The notes beneath the pieces were generated by a model. The model did not search any database and was not told the origin of the DNA. It saw only the letters and a program-made list of their open reading frames with translations. A stretch of DNA of 64,000 nt, from contig JAEUGY010000032.1 in assembly GCA_016794625.1 (NCBI GenBank), positions 1-64,000 of the forward strand, read 5' to 3'. How positions within the stretch are numbered: the first letter of the stretch is position 1; each line of letters begins with the position of its first letter. The DNA is from Opitutaceae bacterium. GTDB taxonomy: Bacteria > Verrucomicrobiota > Verrucomicrobiia > Opitutales > Opitutaceae. Shown piece by piece: positions 8,066 through 17,627 of the stretch. A program made the position numbers and the translations under genes.

Positions 8066-9577
8066 ATGTCTGCCGTTCCCATTCTTGCCTTTCGGCAGAT
8101 TGAAAAATCGTTTGGCGCCATCCGCGCCTTGCGCGGCGTGAACTTTGAACTTCAAGCAGGAGAGGTGCATGCCTTGCTGGGAGAAAACGGGGCGGGCAAG
8201 TCGACCCTGATCAAAGTGGCGACCGGCGCCCATGCCCCGGATGCAGGCACCATCGAGGTGGCGGGTGAAGTCGTGCGTCGGATCGATCCCCTGTCCGCGC
8301 GAAAACACGGCATTGCTTGCATTTACCAACAACCCGCGCTCTTCCCGGATCTCACCGTGGAGGAGAACCTCGCGCTCCGGCTTGAGCCGTCCTCGTCCTG
8401 GCGGCGGGTGGATTGGTCGACACGAAGGCAGCGGGCGGAAACGCTGTTGTCGCGAATCGGCGCGCATTTTGGGCCGGACCGGGAAGTTCGGACCCTGTCG
8501 ATGCCCGAGCAGCAGTTGGTCGAGATCGCTTGTGCGCTGGGGGCGGGAGCGCGGATTGTGATCATGGACGAACCCACCGCGTCGCTCACGCGGCAAGAGC
8601 AGGAGCGCCTGTTTTCCCTGGTGCGTGCGTTGCGTGCCCAGTCGGTGGGCGTCATCTACATTTCTCACCGGCTGGAAGAGATCTTTGCGTTGGCGGACCG
8701 GGTCACGGTGTTGCGGGATGGGGCATCAATCGGAACCCATGTCGTCACCTCCATGAGTGAATCCCGCCTGATCGAGCTCATGGTGGGCCGAGAGGTGGCT
8801 CACTTGTATCCGCCGACCGAGTTCTCGGGGGGAGCCATCCGGTTGGACGTGCGGGAGCTGGTCTGCAAAGCGGGCGGATTGAAAAAGGTGAGCTTCACCG
8901 TGAAGGCAGGCGAGATTCTGGGCCTGTCCGGTCTGGTCGGCGCGGGTCGGACGGAACTGGCCCGTACGCTTTTCGGAATCACTCCGGCCGACGCGGGCGA
9001 GATTCGCGTCGACGGACAGCTACTCTCCGTCCGCAACCCCCGAGTGGCCGTGGCGGCTGGCATCGCGTATGTGCCGGAAGACCGACGCCGGCATGGCGTG
9101 GTTCTGGAGATGCCTGTTTCGCATAATCTCACCTTGGCGGCGCGACGACGGTATTTTCCCTGGGGAATCTTGCGGCCGCGGGTGGAAAGGGAAGCGGCGG
9201 GTCATTTTGTCGAAAGCCTCGGGATCAAGACCGCCGGTATCGGTGCGCCCGCCGGTTCACTCAGTGGCGGCAACCAACAGAAAGTCTCGTTGGGGCGCTG
9301 GCTCGCGACGGAGCCGAAGATTTTGATTCTCGATGAGCCCACGCAGGGCGTCGATGTGGGGGCGAAAGGGGAGTTGCACCGGATCATTCGCCGCCTCGCG
9401 GCCAAGGGTCTGGCCGTGATTCTGATTTCGAGTGATTTGCCGGAGATCCTGGGCATGAGTGATCGGATCGGGGTGATGCGTGAGGGGAGACTTGTGACCG
9501 TGCTTCCGGGAGGATCGTCGGCCGCCGCGGTCATGGCGGCTGCGTTGGGAAAAACGGAAGAGGAAAAGTCCGCATGA
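8066..9577 (+). CDS. Rhamnose-type sugar ABC transporter ATP-binding protein (RhaT/RbsA-like)
   Basis: It powers uptake of the sugar delivered by the periplasmic protein encoded three genes downstream. The 503 residues form two tandem nucleotide-binding domains, as in CUT2 carriers. The first has an intact Walker A (GENGAGKST, residues 39-47), a variant signature (LSMPEQQLVEIA) and Walker B (IVIMDEPTA). The second has the degenerate P-loop GLVGAGRTE usual for this family and an intact LSGGNQQK signature. I chose ATG 8066 because the protein then starts at the conserved domain edge; the frame opens 45 codons earlier. Its stop overlaps the next start (ATGA), marking an operon. Rhamnose specificity is inferred from RhaM and lyase neighbours and from similarity of the set to RhaTPQS; ribose or another sugar is possible. 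Confidence 0.9.
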   Translation: MSAVPILAFRQIEKSFGAIRALRGVNFELQAGEVHALLGENGAGKSTLIKVATGAHAPDAGTIEVAGEVVRRIDPLSARKHGIACIYQQPALFPDLTVEENLALRLEPSSSWRRVDWSTRRQRAETLLSRIGAHFGPDREVRTLSMPEQQLVEIACALGAGARIVIMDEPTASLTRQEQERLFSLVRALRAQSVGVIYISHRLEEIFALADRVTVLRDGASIGTHVVTSMSESRLIELMVGREVAHLYPPTEFSGGAIRLDVRELVCKAGGLKKVSFTVKAGEILGLSGLVGAGRTELARTLFGITPADAGEIRVDGQLLSVRNPRVAVAAGIAYVPEDRRRHGVVLEMPVSHNLTLAARRRYFPWGILRPRVEREAAGHFVESLGIKTAGIGAPAGSLSGGNQQKVSLGRWLATEPKILILDEPTQGVDVGAKGELHRIIRRLAAKGLAVILISSDLPEILGMSDRIGVMREGRLVTVLPGGSSAAAVMAAALGKTEEEKSA

Positions 9578-10500
9578 AACGATATGCTCGCGAGATCTCG
9601 GTTCTGGGCGTTCTTCTCCTGTTGTTGTGTTTCCTCGCCTGGCGCGCCCCCGATTTTTTCCAGGCGCAGCCGCTCCGGTCCCTCCTGACGCGGGAGGCTC
9701 CCGCGCTCGTTGTGGCATGTGGCATGGCACTGGTGATCATGACCCGCCAGATCGACATCTCCGTTGGCTCGCAGTTTTCCGTGTGCAGCGTGGTGGCTGG
9801 TCTCCTGGCTGCCGAGGGCTTTTCGATCTCGGTGGTGACGATGCTGGCGGTGGCGCTTGGGAGTGTGCTGGGAGCGTTGAATGGATTCTTGGTCGCGGCG
9901 CTGGGTTTGCCTTCCATTGTGGTGACCTTGGGAACGCTCGTGGCATTGCGGCAGGGCTTGAACCTTGTGAGGCAGGGCGAGTTTGTGAACCTGCCGGATC
10001 AATTCCAGTGGCTCGGGCAGAGTCAGGGATGGGGACAGAATGCCCTTTTGGCCGTCGCGGTGCTCGTGGTTGTCACGCTTTCCTGGACCTTGCGACATGT
10101 GGCCGTGGGGCGATATGTCTACGCGGTTGGAAGCGATGGAGAGGCGGCCCGCCTTTCCGGCATCCGTCCCAAGCGGGTGACCTTTGGAGTCTTTGTGCTC
10201 TTGGGAGCGCTCACCGGCCTGGCCGCGGTGATGAACGTTGTCCAGTCTCCCCAGGTGCAGCCCTTGTCGGGTTTGGGTTTGGAACTGAAGGTGATCGCCG
10301 CCGCCGTGGTGGGCGGTGTGGCGATTTCGGGTGGACGCGGGAACCTTTGGGGCGTGTTTTTTGGTCTCTTGCTCCTGGCCTGTGTTTCGCCCGCGATGAT
10401 TCACCTCCGCATTGAGGCATACTGGGAAAAGGCCATTCAGGGAGGGATCATCTTGCTCGCCGTGGCGGCCGAAGGACTGCGCGGTCGGAATCAGGCCTGA
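9574..10500 (+). CDS. Rhamnose-type ABC transporter permease (RhaP-like)
   Basis: This 308-residue inner-membrane protein is a CUT2-family permease (BPD_transp_2). It has about nine hydrophobic segments, the family hallmark near the N-terminus (VIMTRQIDISVGSQ) and the downstream GLPSIVVTLGT motif, followed by a GGVAISGGRGN loop expected to contact the ATPase. It overlaps the ATPase stop by four bases and is followed by the second permease after one base, so all are one transcript. The pair of different permeases suggests a heterodimeric channel as in the Rhizobium rhamnose system. Confidence 0.9.
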   Translation: MKRYAREISVLGVLLLLLCFLAWRAPDFFQAQPLRSLLTREAPALVVACGMALVIMTRQIDISVGSQFSVCSVVAGLLAAEGFSISVVTMLAVALGSVLGALNGFLVAALGLPSIVVTLGTLVALRQGLNLVRQGEFVNLPDQFQWLGQSQGWGQNALLAVAVLVVVTLSWTLRHVAVGRYVYAVGSDGEAARLSGIRPKRVTFGVFVLLGALTGLAAVMNVVQSPQVQPLSGLGLELKVIAAAVVGGVAISGGRGNLWGVFFGLLLLACVSPAMIHLRIEAYWEKAIQGGIILLAVAAEGLRGRNQA

Positions 10501-10501
10501 A

Positions 10502-11614
10502 ATGATCATGAAGACCCCGGATGCTGCGGGCATCGCCCCGAAACAGATGCCGACTCCCCACCGAGCATCTGCGTTTTGGAAGTCGGTCCTGTTTCGCCAT
10601 GAGACCCTGCTCCTCGCCGTGCTGATCGTGGAGTGGTGGTTCTTTTACACCTACGGAACGACAACCAATCGCCGGGGCGTGGTGGTTGGATTTGGAACCT
10701 GGGATCGTCAATTCGATATCCTGCGGCATTCGTGTGAAATCGGACTCTTGGCCCTGGCGCTGACCCCGATCATTTTGACCGGAGGGATCGATCTTTCGGT
10801 GGGGTCGCTCTTGGGATTGTGCGCGGTGGTGTTTGGACATCTTTCGCAGGCAGCTGGGTTGTCACTGCCCGTCGCTACTCTGCTCACGTTGGGGCTCGGG
10901 GCATTGGCCGGCGGGTTGAATGCCGGGTTGATCACGGGTTTCAGGTTGCCCCCACTGATTGTCACGCTGGGCACGTATTCGCTGTTTCGCGGATTGGCGG
11001 AAGCCTTGACGCGCGGAGCGGTGACCTACACGGATTTTTCGCCGAGCTTCCTGTTTTTTGGGCAGGAACGGTGGCTTGGACTCCCGGTGCAGGCGTGGAT
11101 GTTTCTGGGCGTGGCTGTGATGATTTGGTTCTTGGTTCATTCCACCACGGCTGGGCGTTCGTTTAGGGTCATTGGTTTTTCGCCTGAAGGCGCACGATTT
11201 GCCGGCATCGCATCCAACCGCCAGCTCGGTTTGGTTTACGTGCTTGCGGGGATCATCGCCGCGCTGGCTGCGATGATTTATACCGCGAGATTGGGGCAGG
11301 CCAAGGCGGACGCCGGCACGGGCTACGAATTGTTCGCGATCACAGCGGTGGTCCTCGGTGGCACCAGCATTTTCGGAGGGAAAGGAAGTGTCACCGGCAC
11401 CTTGCTTGGGGTCGCTGCCATTGCCGTTCTGAAAAATGGCCTCGCTACGCTTCCGAGCGTCATCCGCATGAACGCAGCCGAAGAGATGGCTGGGCTCCTC
11501 ACGGGCTGTCTCTTGATTTTCGTCCTCACCGCGACGACCCTCTCTGGCTCCGTCCTGGCCCGCGTCCGACGCTGGACGCTCCGGGCTCGCCAAACCGGAG
11601 CAAGTCTCCCATAG
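10502..11614 (+). CDS. Rhamnose-type ABC transporter permease, second subunit (RhaQ-like)
   Basis: This is the second CUT2 permease of the importer, 370 residues from ATG 10502 (a second ATG at 10508 is equally placed). A hydrophilic N-terminal 35-residue extension precedes the helices. The hallmark IILTGGIDLSVGS and the later RLPPLIVTLGT and GGTSIFGGKGS motifs match the first permease at equivalent places. It starts one base after the previous stop, so it is coupled. Together with the first permease it would form the pore. The long N-terminal extension and the extra segment near EWWFFYTYGT are features I cannot interpret. Confidence 0.89.
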   Translation: MIMKTPDAAGIAPKQMPTPHRASAFWKSVLFRHETLLLAVLIVEWWFFYTYGTTTNRRGVVVGFGTWDRQFDILRHSCEIGLLALALTPIILTGGIDLSVGSLLGLCAVVFGHLSQAAGLSLPVATLLTLGLGALAGGLNAGLITGFRLPPLIVTLGTYSLFRGLAEALTRGAVTYTDFSPSFLFFGQERWLGLPVQAWMFLGVAVMIWFLVHSTTAGRSFRVIGFSPEGARFAGIASNRQLGLVYVLAGIIAALAAMIYTARLGQAKADAGTGYELFAITAVVLGGTSIFGGKGSVTGTLLGVAAIAVLKNGLATLPSVIRMNAAEEMAGLLTGCLLIFVLTATTLSGSVLARVRRWTLRARQTGASLP

Positions 11615-11669
11615 GGCAATGTAGCCCTTGGATTCGGTCTTTCCCTCGCCCCTGTTTCACCCCCCACTC

Positions 11670-12659
11670 ATGACCCTTCGAATCACTCGCTTCACTCTCC
11701 TGATTCTGTGTTTTGCCCTGCAGCCGTTTTCCATCGGCCTCGCGGCCGGCGAAAAACTCATGGTCGCTCTGCTGCCAAAATCGAAAGGCAACGCCTACTT
11801 TCTGTCGTGCAAGGCGGGGGCCGAAAAGGCGGCCCGAGAACTTGGCATCAACCTGCTGTTTGATGGACCGGTGGATTCCAACGCTGCCAAACAAAACGAG
11901 ATTGTTGAAAACTGGATCACGCTCGGGGTCGATGCGATCGCGGTCGCAGCCGAGAACAAGGAGGGCATTTCCACGGCTCTGCGCAAGGCCCGCAAGCAGG
12001 GCATCCAGGTGATCACCTATGACGCGGATGCCTTGGCCGACGCGCGCAGTTTTTTTGTCAATCAGGCGACCCCTCAAGGGATTGCGCACGCGTTGATGGA
12101 TGAAGCTGCGCGGTTATGCCAGGGGACGGGCGAATTTGCCATCATCAGCGCCTCCCTGACAGCCGCCAATCAGCGCGAATGGCAAAAGCACATTGAGCTC
12201 CGATTGGCGGAAAAGTACCCGTCGATGAAACTGGTCGCGGTTCGCCCGTGCGATGATTTGAAAGACAAGGCGCAGTCAGAGGCGACGGCGCTCATGAGCG
12301 CTCACCCCAACCTCAAGCTATTGATGGCCATTTGCTCTCCCGGTGTGCCCGGAGCCGCGGAAGCCGTGAAACAGGCGGGTAAAGTCGGCCGGATCAAAGT
12401 GATTGGCTTGGGCCTCCCCAACGAAAACCGCCGCTACGTGAAGGAGGGTGTCACCGAGAGTGTGATTCTCTGGAACACGGAAGATCTTGGCTATCTCACC
12501 GTGCAGGCTGCGGTGGCTCTGGCCGAGGGCAAACTCAAGGTGGGAATGAAACGCTTTGTGGCGGGAAAGCTCGGTGAGTTTTCGATCGAGGGAGACAACA
12601 TTCTCTTGGGGAAGCCCTTCTTGTTCAACAAGGACAATATCGATCGCTTCGACTTTTGA
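11670..12659 (+). CDS. rhaS: Periplasmic rhamnose-binding protein of the ABC importer (RhaS-like)
   Basis: It captures the sugar in the periplasm and hands it to the two permeases. The protein has 329 residues from ATG 11670 with a signal peptide (about residues 1-27, ending IGLAAG) and no lipobox cysteine. The fold is periplasmic-binding-protein type 1 (Peripla_BP_4), seen in KSKGNAYFLSCKAGAEKAA, the DAIAVAAENKEG loop and ITYDADA. The binding-protein gene comes last in the operon, the reverse of Rhizobium rhaS-first order. I began at 11670 because the signal peptide starts there; the frame opens 14 codons earlier. Confidence 0.87.
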   Translation: MTLRITRFTLLILCFALQPFSIGLAAGEKLMVALLPKSKGNAYFLSCKAGAEKAARELGINLLFDGPVDSNAAKQNEIVENWITLGVDAIAVAAENKEGISTALRKARKQGIQVITYDADALADARSFFVNQATPQGIAHALMDEAARLCQGTGEFAIISASLTAANQREWQKHIELRLAEKYPSMKLVAVRPCDDLKDKAQSEATALMSAHPNLKLLMAICSPGVPGAAEAVKQAGKVGRIKVIGLGLPNENRRYVKEGVTESVILWNTEDLGYLTVQAAVALAEGKLKVGMKRFVAGKLGEFSIEGDNILLGKPFLFNKDNIDRFDF

Positions 12660-13054
12660 TCAGGACAGCGTCAGGGCTGACTCCCGCAGGGATCTCTGCC
12701 CCGCAAGTGTTGGAACGTAGCCGTGATCCGCGCAGTGGGTGGGCCAGGAACTGCCCTGCGTTTGAGTCAGTTGTTTGCTTTTCGGGAGAGTGTCGGGGTG
12801 TGGGACGCGGGGATTTGAACTGACGAGGATGGGCGTTTTGGCGGCAGCGGATGCCCTTGTCGGACTGTCTGAATCCCGGTTGGTTGTGTCTGCTTCCTGG
12901 CGTCGTTGATCGTGATGGAGTCGAAGCGATTTTCGCGTTACCTCGGAACCGCGCGACTCAGCTCGAGACGTTTCACCCCGGTTCGTTTCCAAGTCTGTTC
13001 AGTCGGATTTGGAGGCTCAGTCCATGTAGACCCAACCCAGACCCCCGATTCACC
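12660..13054. other. Intergenic region upstream of the TonB-dependent receptor
   Basis: Nothing with gene character is seen in these 395 bases. They should include the end of the importer transcript and the receptor promoter. A near-palindrome GAGACGTTTC at 12965-12974 has the central CG expected for LacI-family operators and is about 80 bases before the receptor start; one mismatch breaks the dyad. A tRNA-like string at 12799-12828 does not fold (see rejected items). Confidence 0.35.
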
Positions 13055-16000
13055 ATGCCCCCTCTTCCTCGTTCGATTCATGTTGGCGCTCTGCTCGCTC
13101 TGGCCCTTGCCGGACCCTCGAACGCCCAAGTCGTCAATCCGCCCAACGAACCCTCTGGAGCGGTGCCGGAAAAGAAGATCCCGGTTGAAAAGAAGCCAGC
13201 CGGATCGGGGGAGGATACCGTTGAATTGTCGCCGTTCACCGTGACGGCGGAAAACAATGGATACCAGGCCTCGAACACGATGTCGGGCACCCGACTGAAC
13301 ACCAAGCTGGAGGATCTGGCCTCGTCGATCACCGTGATCACGAAGCAGCAATTGATCGATACGGCCGCGGTCGACATCAACGACATCTTCTCCAACGAAG
13401 GAAACACCGAAGGTGTGTTTCAATACACGGACTTCACGATCGATCGTGGATTCACCGTCGATAATGTCGCGCAGACGCCGGAAACCGCCAATCGCGTCCG
13501 CGGGCTGGGCACCGCAAATCTCGCCCGGGGAAACTTCGCAGCATCGCGTGCCATCCCCGTCGACACCTACAATCTCGATTCCGTTGAGATCAGCCGTGGC
13601 CCGAATTCCAATATCTTCGGCCTGGGTGAGGCGTCTGGGACGGTCAACCTGATTTCAGGTCGGGCGAATCTGACCCGCGATATCTCGCAAGTCCTGGTTC
13701 GCGTCGATGATCGAGGCAGTTTCCGGAGCACGTTCGACCTCAATCGAGTCCTGTGGAAGAACAAGCTGGCGGTTCGGCTGGCCGCCGTGCACGACGACAC
13801 CGAGTACGTGCGTAAACCGTCGCGCGACAAATCGAACCGCATGACGGCGGCTTTCTCCTTCCGGCCCTTCAGCAATACCACCCTGCGCGGAAGCTATGAG
13901 AGCTACCATAACTTTGCGAGTCGCGCCAACTCCACCACCCCCCGCGATACGATCACCGAGTGGCGGGCCAATGGCAGTCCGGTCTGGGATCCCACGTTCC
14001 AAAATAACACCGGCGGCTGGCGGTTGCTGAATGGGACCACCTATACGGCGATGACGGCGGCCCAGGAAACGGCGGGCCTCCCGAGGGGCATGCTCAACGG
14101 TGGCACCGGATTCTGGAATCGCCCGAGCGTCTTTGTGAATCCAGACGGCACGGTTGGCGGCTACGTCGTCAGCCGCACTTCGACGACTGCGAGTCCCGGT
14201 GGTGCCAATACACAACTTCGCTATCAGCAAATTGGAACGGCCTACCAGAGAGGTGGCGGCGTTTATGGCGTACCCCTTTCCCCGCTCTTCCAGCAGCCGG
14301 GCGTGACCGACCAGTCGATCTACGATTGGGAAGAGGTAAACTTCGCCGCGCCCAACTTCATGAAGAAGAAGGCGGATATCTATCAGGTCGAACTTGAGCA
14401 ATGGCTGATCAAGGGGCGCGAGCACCAGCTTGCCCTTCAGGCCGGCATTCTCCGGGAGGACGTCACCACCACCAGCCGCGCCTTCATTGGGGCATCGGAC
14501 GGTGCGCCGCCCGTGATCCAGCTCGACATCAACGAGAAGCTGCTGGATGGGACTCCGAATCCCTACTTTCTCCGTCCTTATTTCGGCGGTTCGGAAATGC
14601 AGACCTTCCGCCGTCCCGAGCTGAACGACAATGCCCGGGCCACCTTGGCCTATCAGCTCGACCTGACCCAGCGTGAAGGCTGGCGCAAGTGGGTTGGGCG
14701 GCACAATTTTGCGGCCTATCTTGAATTCCGCGAAAACACCTTCGCGCAAAATGGCAATGGTGTCAGATATCGCGACCAGATCGTGTCGGCCGAAGCCTGG
14801 CACACGGCGGCGAACCTGGCCAACATTCCTGGCTCTGGCGTGGAGAACCGCGCCTACATGCGCTATTACAGCGGCGGCCCGATCAACCAGCCGGGGTCAG
14901 TCATTGACTATGCCGGGTCGGCGCCCACCCGCTTCAGTGGCACCCAGACCTTCCGCTATTACAACGGCGTCACCGCCCAATGGGTCAACGAGAGTGTCAA
15001 TCTCGACGAGATCTATTTCGCCCTCGGCATGCAGAAGTCGCAGATCCGCACACGCGGCCTGGTCTGGCAGGGCTTCATGTGGAAGGACCGCATCGTACCC
15101 ACGTTGGGCTGGCGCCGGGACAAGAGTCGTTCGGTGAACAACGTGCCGGTTCCCCTCCGGGCGGATGGGTATCTCAACACGGATTACCTCGACATCTTCC
15201 CGAACACGTGGATTGAGACCCAAGGCCCCACCAATACCAAGGGAATCGTCGTTCGGCCCTTCTCCGGTTGGGGCGCCATTGAGCGCCGGGCCGAGGCAGG
15301 AAACAAGATGGCGGACATCCTCCGCACGGTCCGCTTCCACTACAATGAGTCGGATAGCTTCCAGCCCGCTCCCGCAGCGTACAATTTGTTCGGTGAACTC
15401 CTGCCCGATCCCACGGGATCCGGCAAAGACTTCGGTTTTTCCTTCAGCGCGCTGGATGGCAAGCTGTATGTCCGCTTCAACAAGTATGAAACCTTGCAGA
15501 ACGCGGCCCGCAATGGCTCCACCGCGGTCATTGGCACGCGGCCCATTCGCCTCGACTTTGACGCGTCGGGTGACGCCTCTGGCTTCGGTTCTGCGGGTGG
15601 AGACAACTTCGATCTTGAGGACACGGCCTACACCTGGGTTACGACGATTCACCCGACGTGGACGCTCGCCCAAGTCACCACTGAAGTTTACCGGATCATG
15701 GGGGTCACCCAGGAGTATGTGAACGGACTCAAGAACCGTGCACTTTCCGATGTGAACGACGTCCAATCCAAGGGCACCGAGATTGAGATCTTCTACAATC
15801 CGACTCGCTACTGGACCGTGAAGGGCACGATTACTCAGCAAAAGGCGGTGGATACGAGCATTTCGCCCAACATCGCACGTTACATTGCCGCACGCATGCC
15901 CACCTGGACCACGGTGCGCATTCCCACGGACCGGCTGCCCGATGGAACCCAGCTGGCCGGGGCAGGACAGCTCTGGTGGGAAACGGGATTGCCCGGTGCC

Positions 16001-16495
16001 ACCGGGACCAACATTCCGCGCAATTTTTACACGGTGAATGTCGACGCGCCCTATAAGTTGGCGGTCACGAACTCGGGCAAGCCTCGTCCGCAGACGCGCG
16101 AGTGGCGGGCGAATTTGACGACCAACTACCGTTTCGCCGGCATCGCGGGCGACCACCGCTGGCTCAAGAACCTGTCCATGGGTGGCACGGTCCGATGGGA
16201 AGATGAGGCTGTGGTGGGCTTCTACGGGCAGGCCCCGGAGGCGGATGGTGCGATCCGTTCCCTGGATGGAGGCCGGCCGATCTTTGACAAGTCACGTTTC
16301 TACGCCGACTTCATGATGAGCTATAACCTCAAGCTCTTCAATGACCGGGTCGGATGCCGGCTCCAGCTGAACGTCCGGAACGCGCTGGAAAACGGTCGTC
16401 TGCAGGCGGTGTCCTACAATCCCGATGGCACGCCGTGGAACTTCCGAATCATCGATCCGCGCCAGTTCATTCTGACCGCGACCTTCGACCTCTAG
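13055..16495 (+). CDS. TonB-dependent outer-membrane receptor, probably for pectic oligosaccharides
   Basis: The receptor would import oligosaccharides across the outer membrane using TonB energy. It has 1146 residues from ATG 13055, a signal peptide (about 1-25, ending GPSNAQ), a proline/lysine-rich linker, a TonB box-like start (VELSPFTVTAE), a plug domain with DINDIFSNEGNTEG and the late plug motif VEISRGPNSNIFGLGEASG, then a long beta-barrel ending in ILTATFDL with a terminal hydrophobic residue. This plan is typical of the expanded Opitutaceae receptor family, which lack SusD partners, and none is seen here. The substrate is inferred from the neighbours. The frame opens 68 codons earlier, but that part has no signal character. 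Confidence 0.9.
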   Translation: MPPLPRSIHVGALLALALAGPSNAQVVNPPNEPSGAVPEKKIPVEKKPAGSGEDTVELSPFTVTAENNGYQASNTMSGTRLNTKLEDLASSITVITKQQLIDTAAVDINDIFSNEGNTEGVFQYTDFTIDRGFTVDNVAQTPETANRVRGLGTANLARGNFAASRAIPVDTYNLDSVEISRGPNSNIFGLGEASGTVNLISGRANLTRDISQVLVRVDDRGSFRSTFDLNRVLWKNKLAVRLAAVHDDTEYVRKPSRDKSNRMTAAFSFRPFSNTTLRGSYESYHNFASRANSTTPRDTITEWRANGSPVWDPTFQNNTGGWRLLNGTTYTAMTAAQETAGLPRGMLNGGTGFWNRPSVFVNPDGTVGGYVVSRTSTTASPGGANTQLRYQQIGTAYQRGGGVYGVPLSPLFQQPGVTDQSIYDWEEVNFAAPNFMKKKADIYQVELEQWLIKGREHQLALQAGILREDVTTTSRAFIGASDGAPPVIQLDINEKLLDGTPNPYFLRPYFGGSEMQTFRRPELNDNARATLAYQLDLTQREGWRKWVGRHNFAAYLEFRENTFAQNGNGVRYRDQIVSAEAWHTAANLANIPGSGVENRAYMRYYSGGPINQPGSVIDYAGSAPTRFSGTQTFRYYNGVTAQWVNESVNLDEIYFALGMQKSQIRTRGLVWQGFMWKDRIVPTLGWRRDKSRSVNNVPVPLRADGYLNTDYLDIFPNTWIETQGPTNTKGIVVRPFSGWGAIERRAEAGNKMADILRTVRFHYNESDSFQPAPAAYNLFGELLPDPTGSGKDFGFSFSALDGKLYVRFNKYETLQNAARNGSTAVIGTRPIRLDFDASGDASGFGSAGGDNFDLEDTAYTWVTTIHPTWTLAQVTTEVYRIMGVTQEYVNGLKNRALSDVNDVQSKGTEIEIFYNPTRYWTVKGTITQQKAVDTSISPNIARYIAARMPTWTTVRIPTDRLPDGTQLAGAGQLWWETGLPGATGTNIPRNFYTVNVDAPYKLAVTNSGKPRPQTREWRANLTTNYRFAGIAGDHRWLKNLSMGGTVRWEDEAVVGFYGQAPEADGAIRSLDGGRPIFDKSRFYADFMMSYNLKLFNDRVGCRLQLNVRNALENGRLQAVSYNPDGTPWNFRIIDPRQFILTATFDL

Positions 16496-16517
16496 GCCCT
16501 GCTCAGATGGTTGCCTT

Positions 16518-16548
16518 AAGCCCTCCGATGGGGATCGGAGGGCTTTTT
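16518..16548 (+). terminator. Rho-independent terminator after the TonB receptor
   Basis: A perfect 12-bp stem (AAGCCCTCCGAT at 16518-16529, ATCGGAGGGCTT at 16534-16545) with loop GGGG runs into a T-tract (16544-16548). It is 22 bases behind the receptor stop and separates it from the GH43 gene. Confidence 0.92.
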
Positions 16549-16624
16549 CATGCCGGGGCAGGGAGGTCGAACCTCATGGATTGGACCGGCTCCGGTGCGG
16601 CTCTTCCTCTTTGTCGCTCACACC

Positions 16625-17623
16625 ATGTTCTTCCTTCGATACGTTTTACTGGCCGTGACGGCGGCTGGATCGGTCTTCGCCGCGGACGAGGCCTATCTCT
16701 TCACCTACTTCACGGGTAACGGGGCCGACGGCTTGCACCTGGCGTGGAGCGACGATGGATACCGCTGGCGCCCGATCGCCGGAGGCGAGAGCATCCTCGC
16801 CCCCGAGGTGGGCGGCAAAGAAAGGCTGATGCGTGATCCGTGTGTCGCCCGAGGACCCGACGGCGTCTACCATATGGTTTGGACGACCGGCTGGAACGAG
16901 AATCACATTGGGTACGCGTCGACCAAGGATTTCGTCGACTGGACCGCGCAGCGAGCGCTGCCCGTGATGGCCCATGAACCGAGTGTGAGAAATTCGTGGG
17001 CACCCGAGGTGATCTATGACGAGCCAAAGGGGGAGTTCCTCATCTTTTGGGCATCGACCCTGCCCGACCGGTTTAAGGAGACGGCCGGCACTTCCGAGTC
17101 GGCGTATAACCACCGCATCTATGCGACCCGCACCAGGGACTTTCGTGACTTCACGCCGACCCGTTTGTTTTATGATCCGGGATTCAGCGTCATCGATGCG
17201 ACGTTTCTGAGATCGGGCTCCAGAACCTTCCTCATCATCAAGGACGAAACCGTGACGCCTCCGAAAAAGTACCTGCAGCTGGCAGAAACCGAAGGACTTC
17301 AAGGCGCGGTAGGCGCGCTGTCCCCTCCCTTCACTCCCGGTGGCATGTGGGTGGAAGGTCCCACGGCGATCAAGGTGGGGGAGGACTACCTTGTCTACTT
17401 TGATGCCTACACCACCCATCGATACGGTGCCATGCGGTCGAAGGACTTGAAGACATGGGAGGACGTTTCATCCCAGATGTCGTTCCCCTTCGAGGGAACC
17501 CGCCAACGCATGCGTCACGGCACCGTCTTCGTCGTGCCCGCCGCCTTGGCGCGCAAACTCTCTGAACGGACAAACTGGCCCCAGAGGCCGACGTCCAAAC
17601 CTCGGCCAGCCGGGCCGGGCTGA
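16625..17623 (+). CDS. Secreted glycoside hydrolase family 43-type enzyme
   Basis: GH43-like five-bladed propeller enzymes remove arabinose, xylose or galactose units from plant polymers; here the likely targets are arabinan or galactan side chains of rhamnogalacturonan. The protein has 332 residues with a signal peptide (ends VFAADE). Candidate catalytic residues are the Asp in LMRDPCV (base), the Asp in SVIDATFL (pKa modulator) and the Glu in WVEGPTAI (acid), at the expected spacing. The N-terminal repeat LHLAWSDDGYRW marks a first blade. It follows the receptor after a terminator, so it likely has its own promoter. The subfamily and exact sugar cannot be set. ATG 16625 is chosen as the signal peptide starts there. 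Confidence 0.82.
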   Translation: MFFLRYVLLAVTAAGSVFAADEAYLFTYFTGNGADGLHLAWSDDGYRWRPIAGGESILAPEVGGKERLMRDPCVARGPDGVYHMVWTTGWNENHIGYASTKDFVDWTAQRALPVMAHEPSVRNSWAPEVIYDEPKGEFLIFWASTLPDRFKETAGTSESAYNHRIYATRTRDFRDFTPTRLFYDPGFSVIDATFLRSGSRTFLIIKDETVTPPKKYLQLAETEGLQGAVGALSPPFTPGGMWVEGPTAIKVGEDYLVYFDAYTTHRYGAMRSKDLKTWEDVSSQMSFPFEGTRQRMRHGTVFVVPAALARKLSERTNWPQRPTSKPRPAGPG

Positions 17624-17627
17624 GGCG

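Noticed and set aside
12799..12828. tRNA-like string with GTTCAAATCCCC (minus strand)
   Set aside because: The T stem does not pair and no anticodon or acceptor arm is present.
12660..12992. Minus-strand open frame of 110 codons before the TonB receptor
   Set aside because: No family resemblance, composition like a shadow frame, and it occupies the promoter region.
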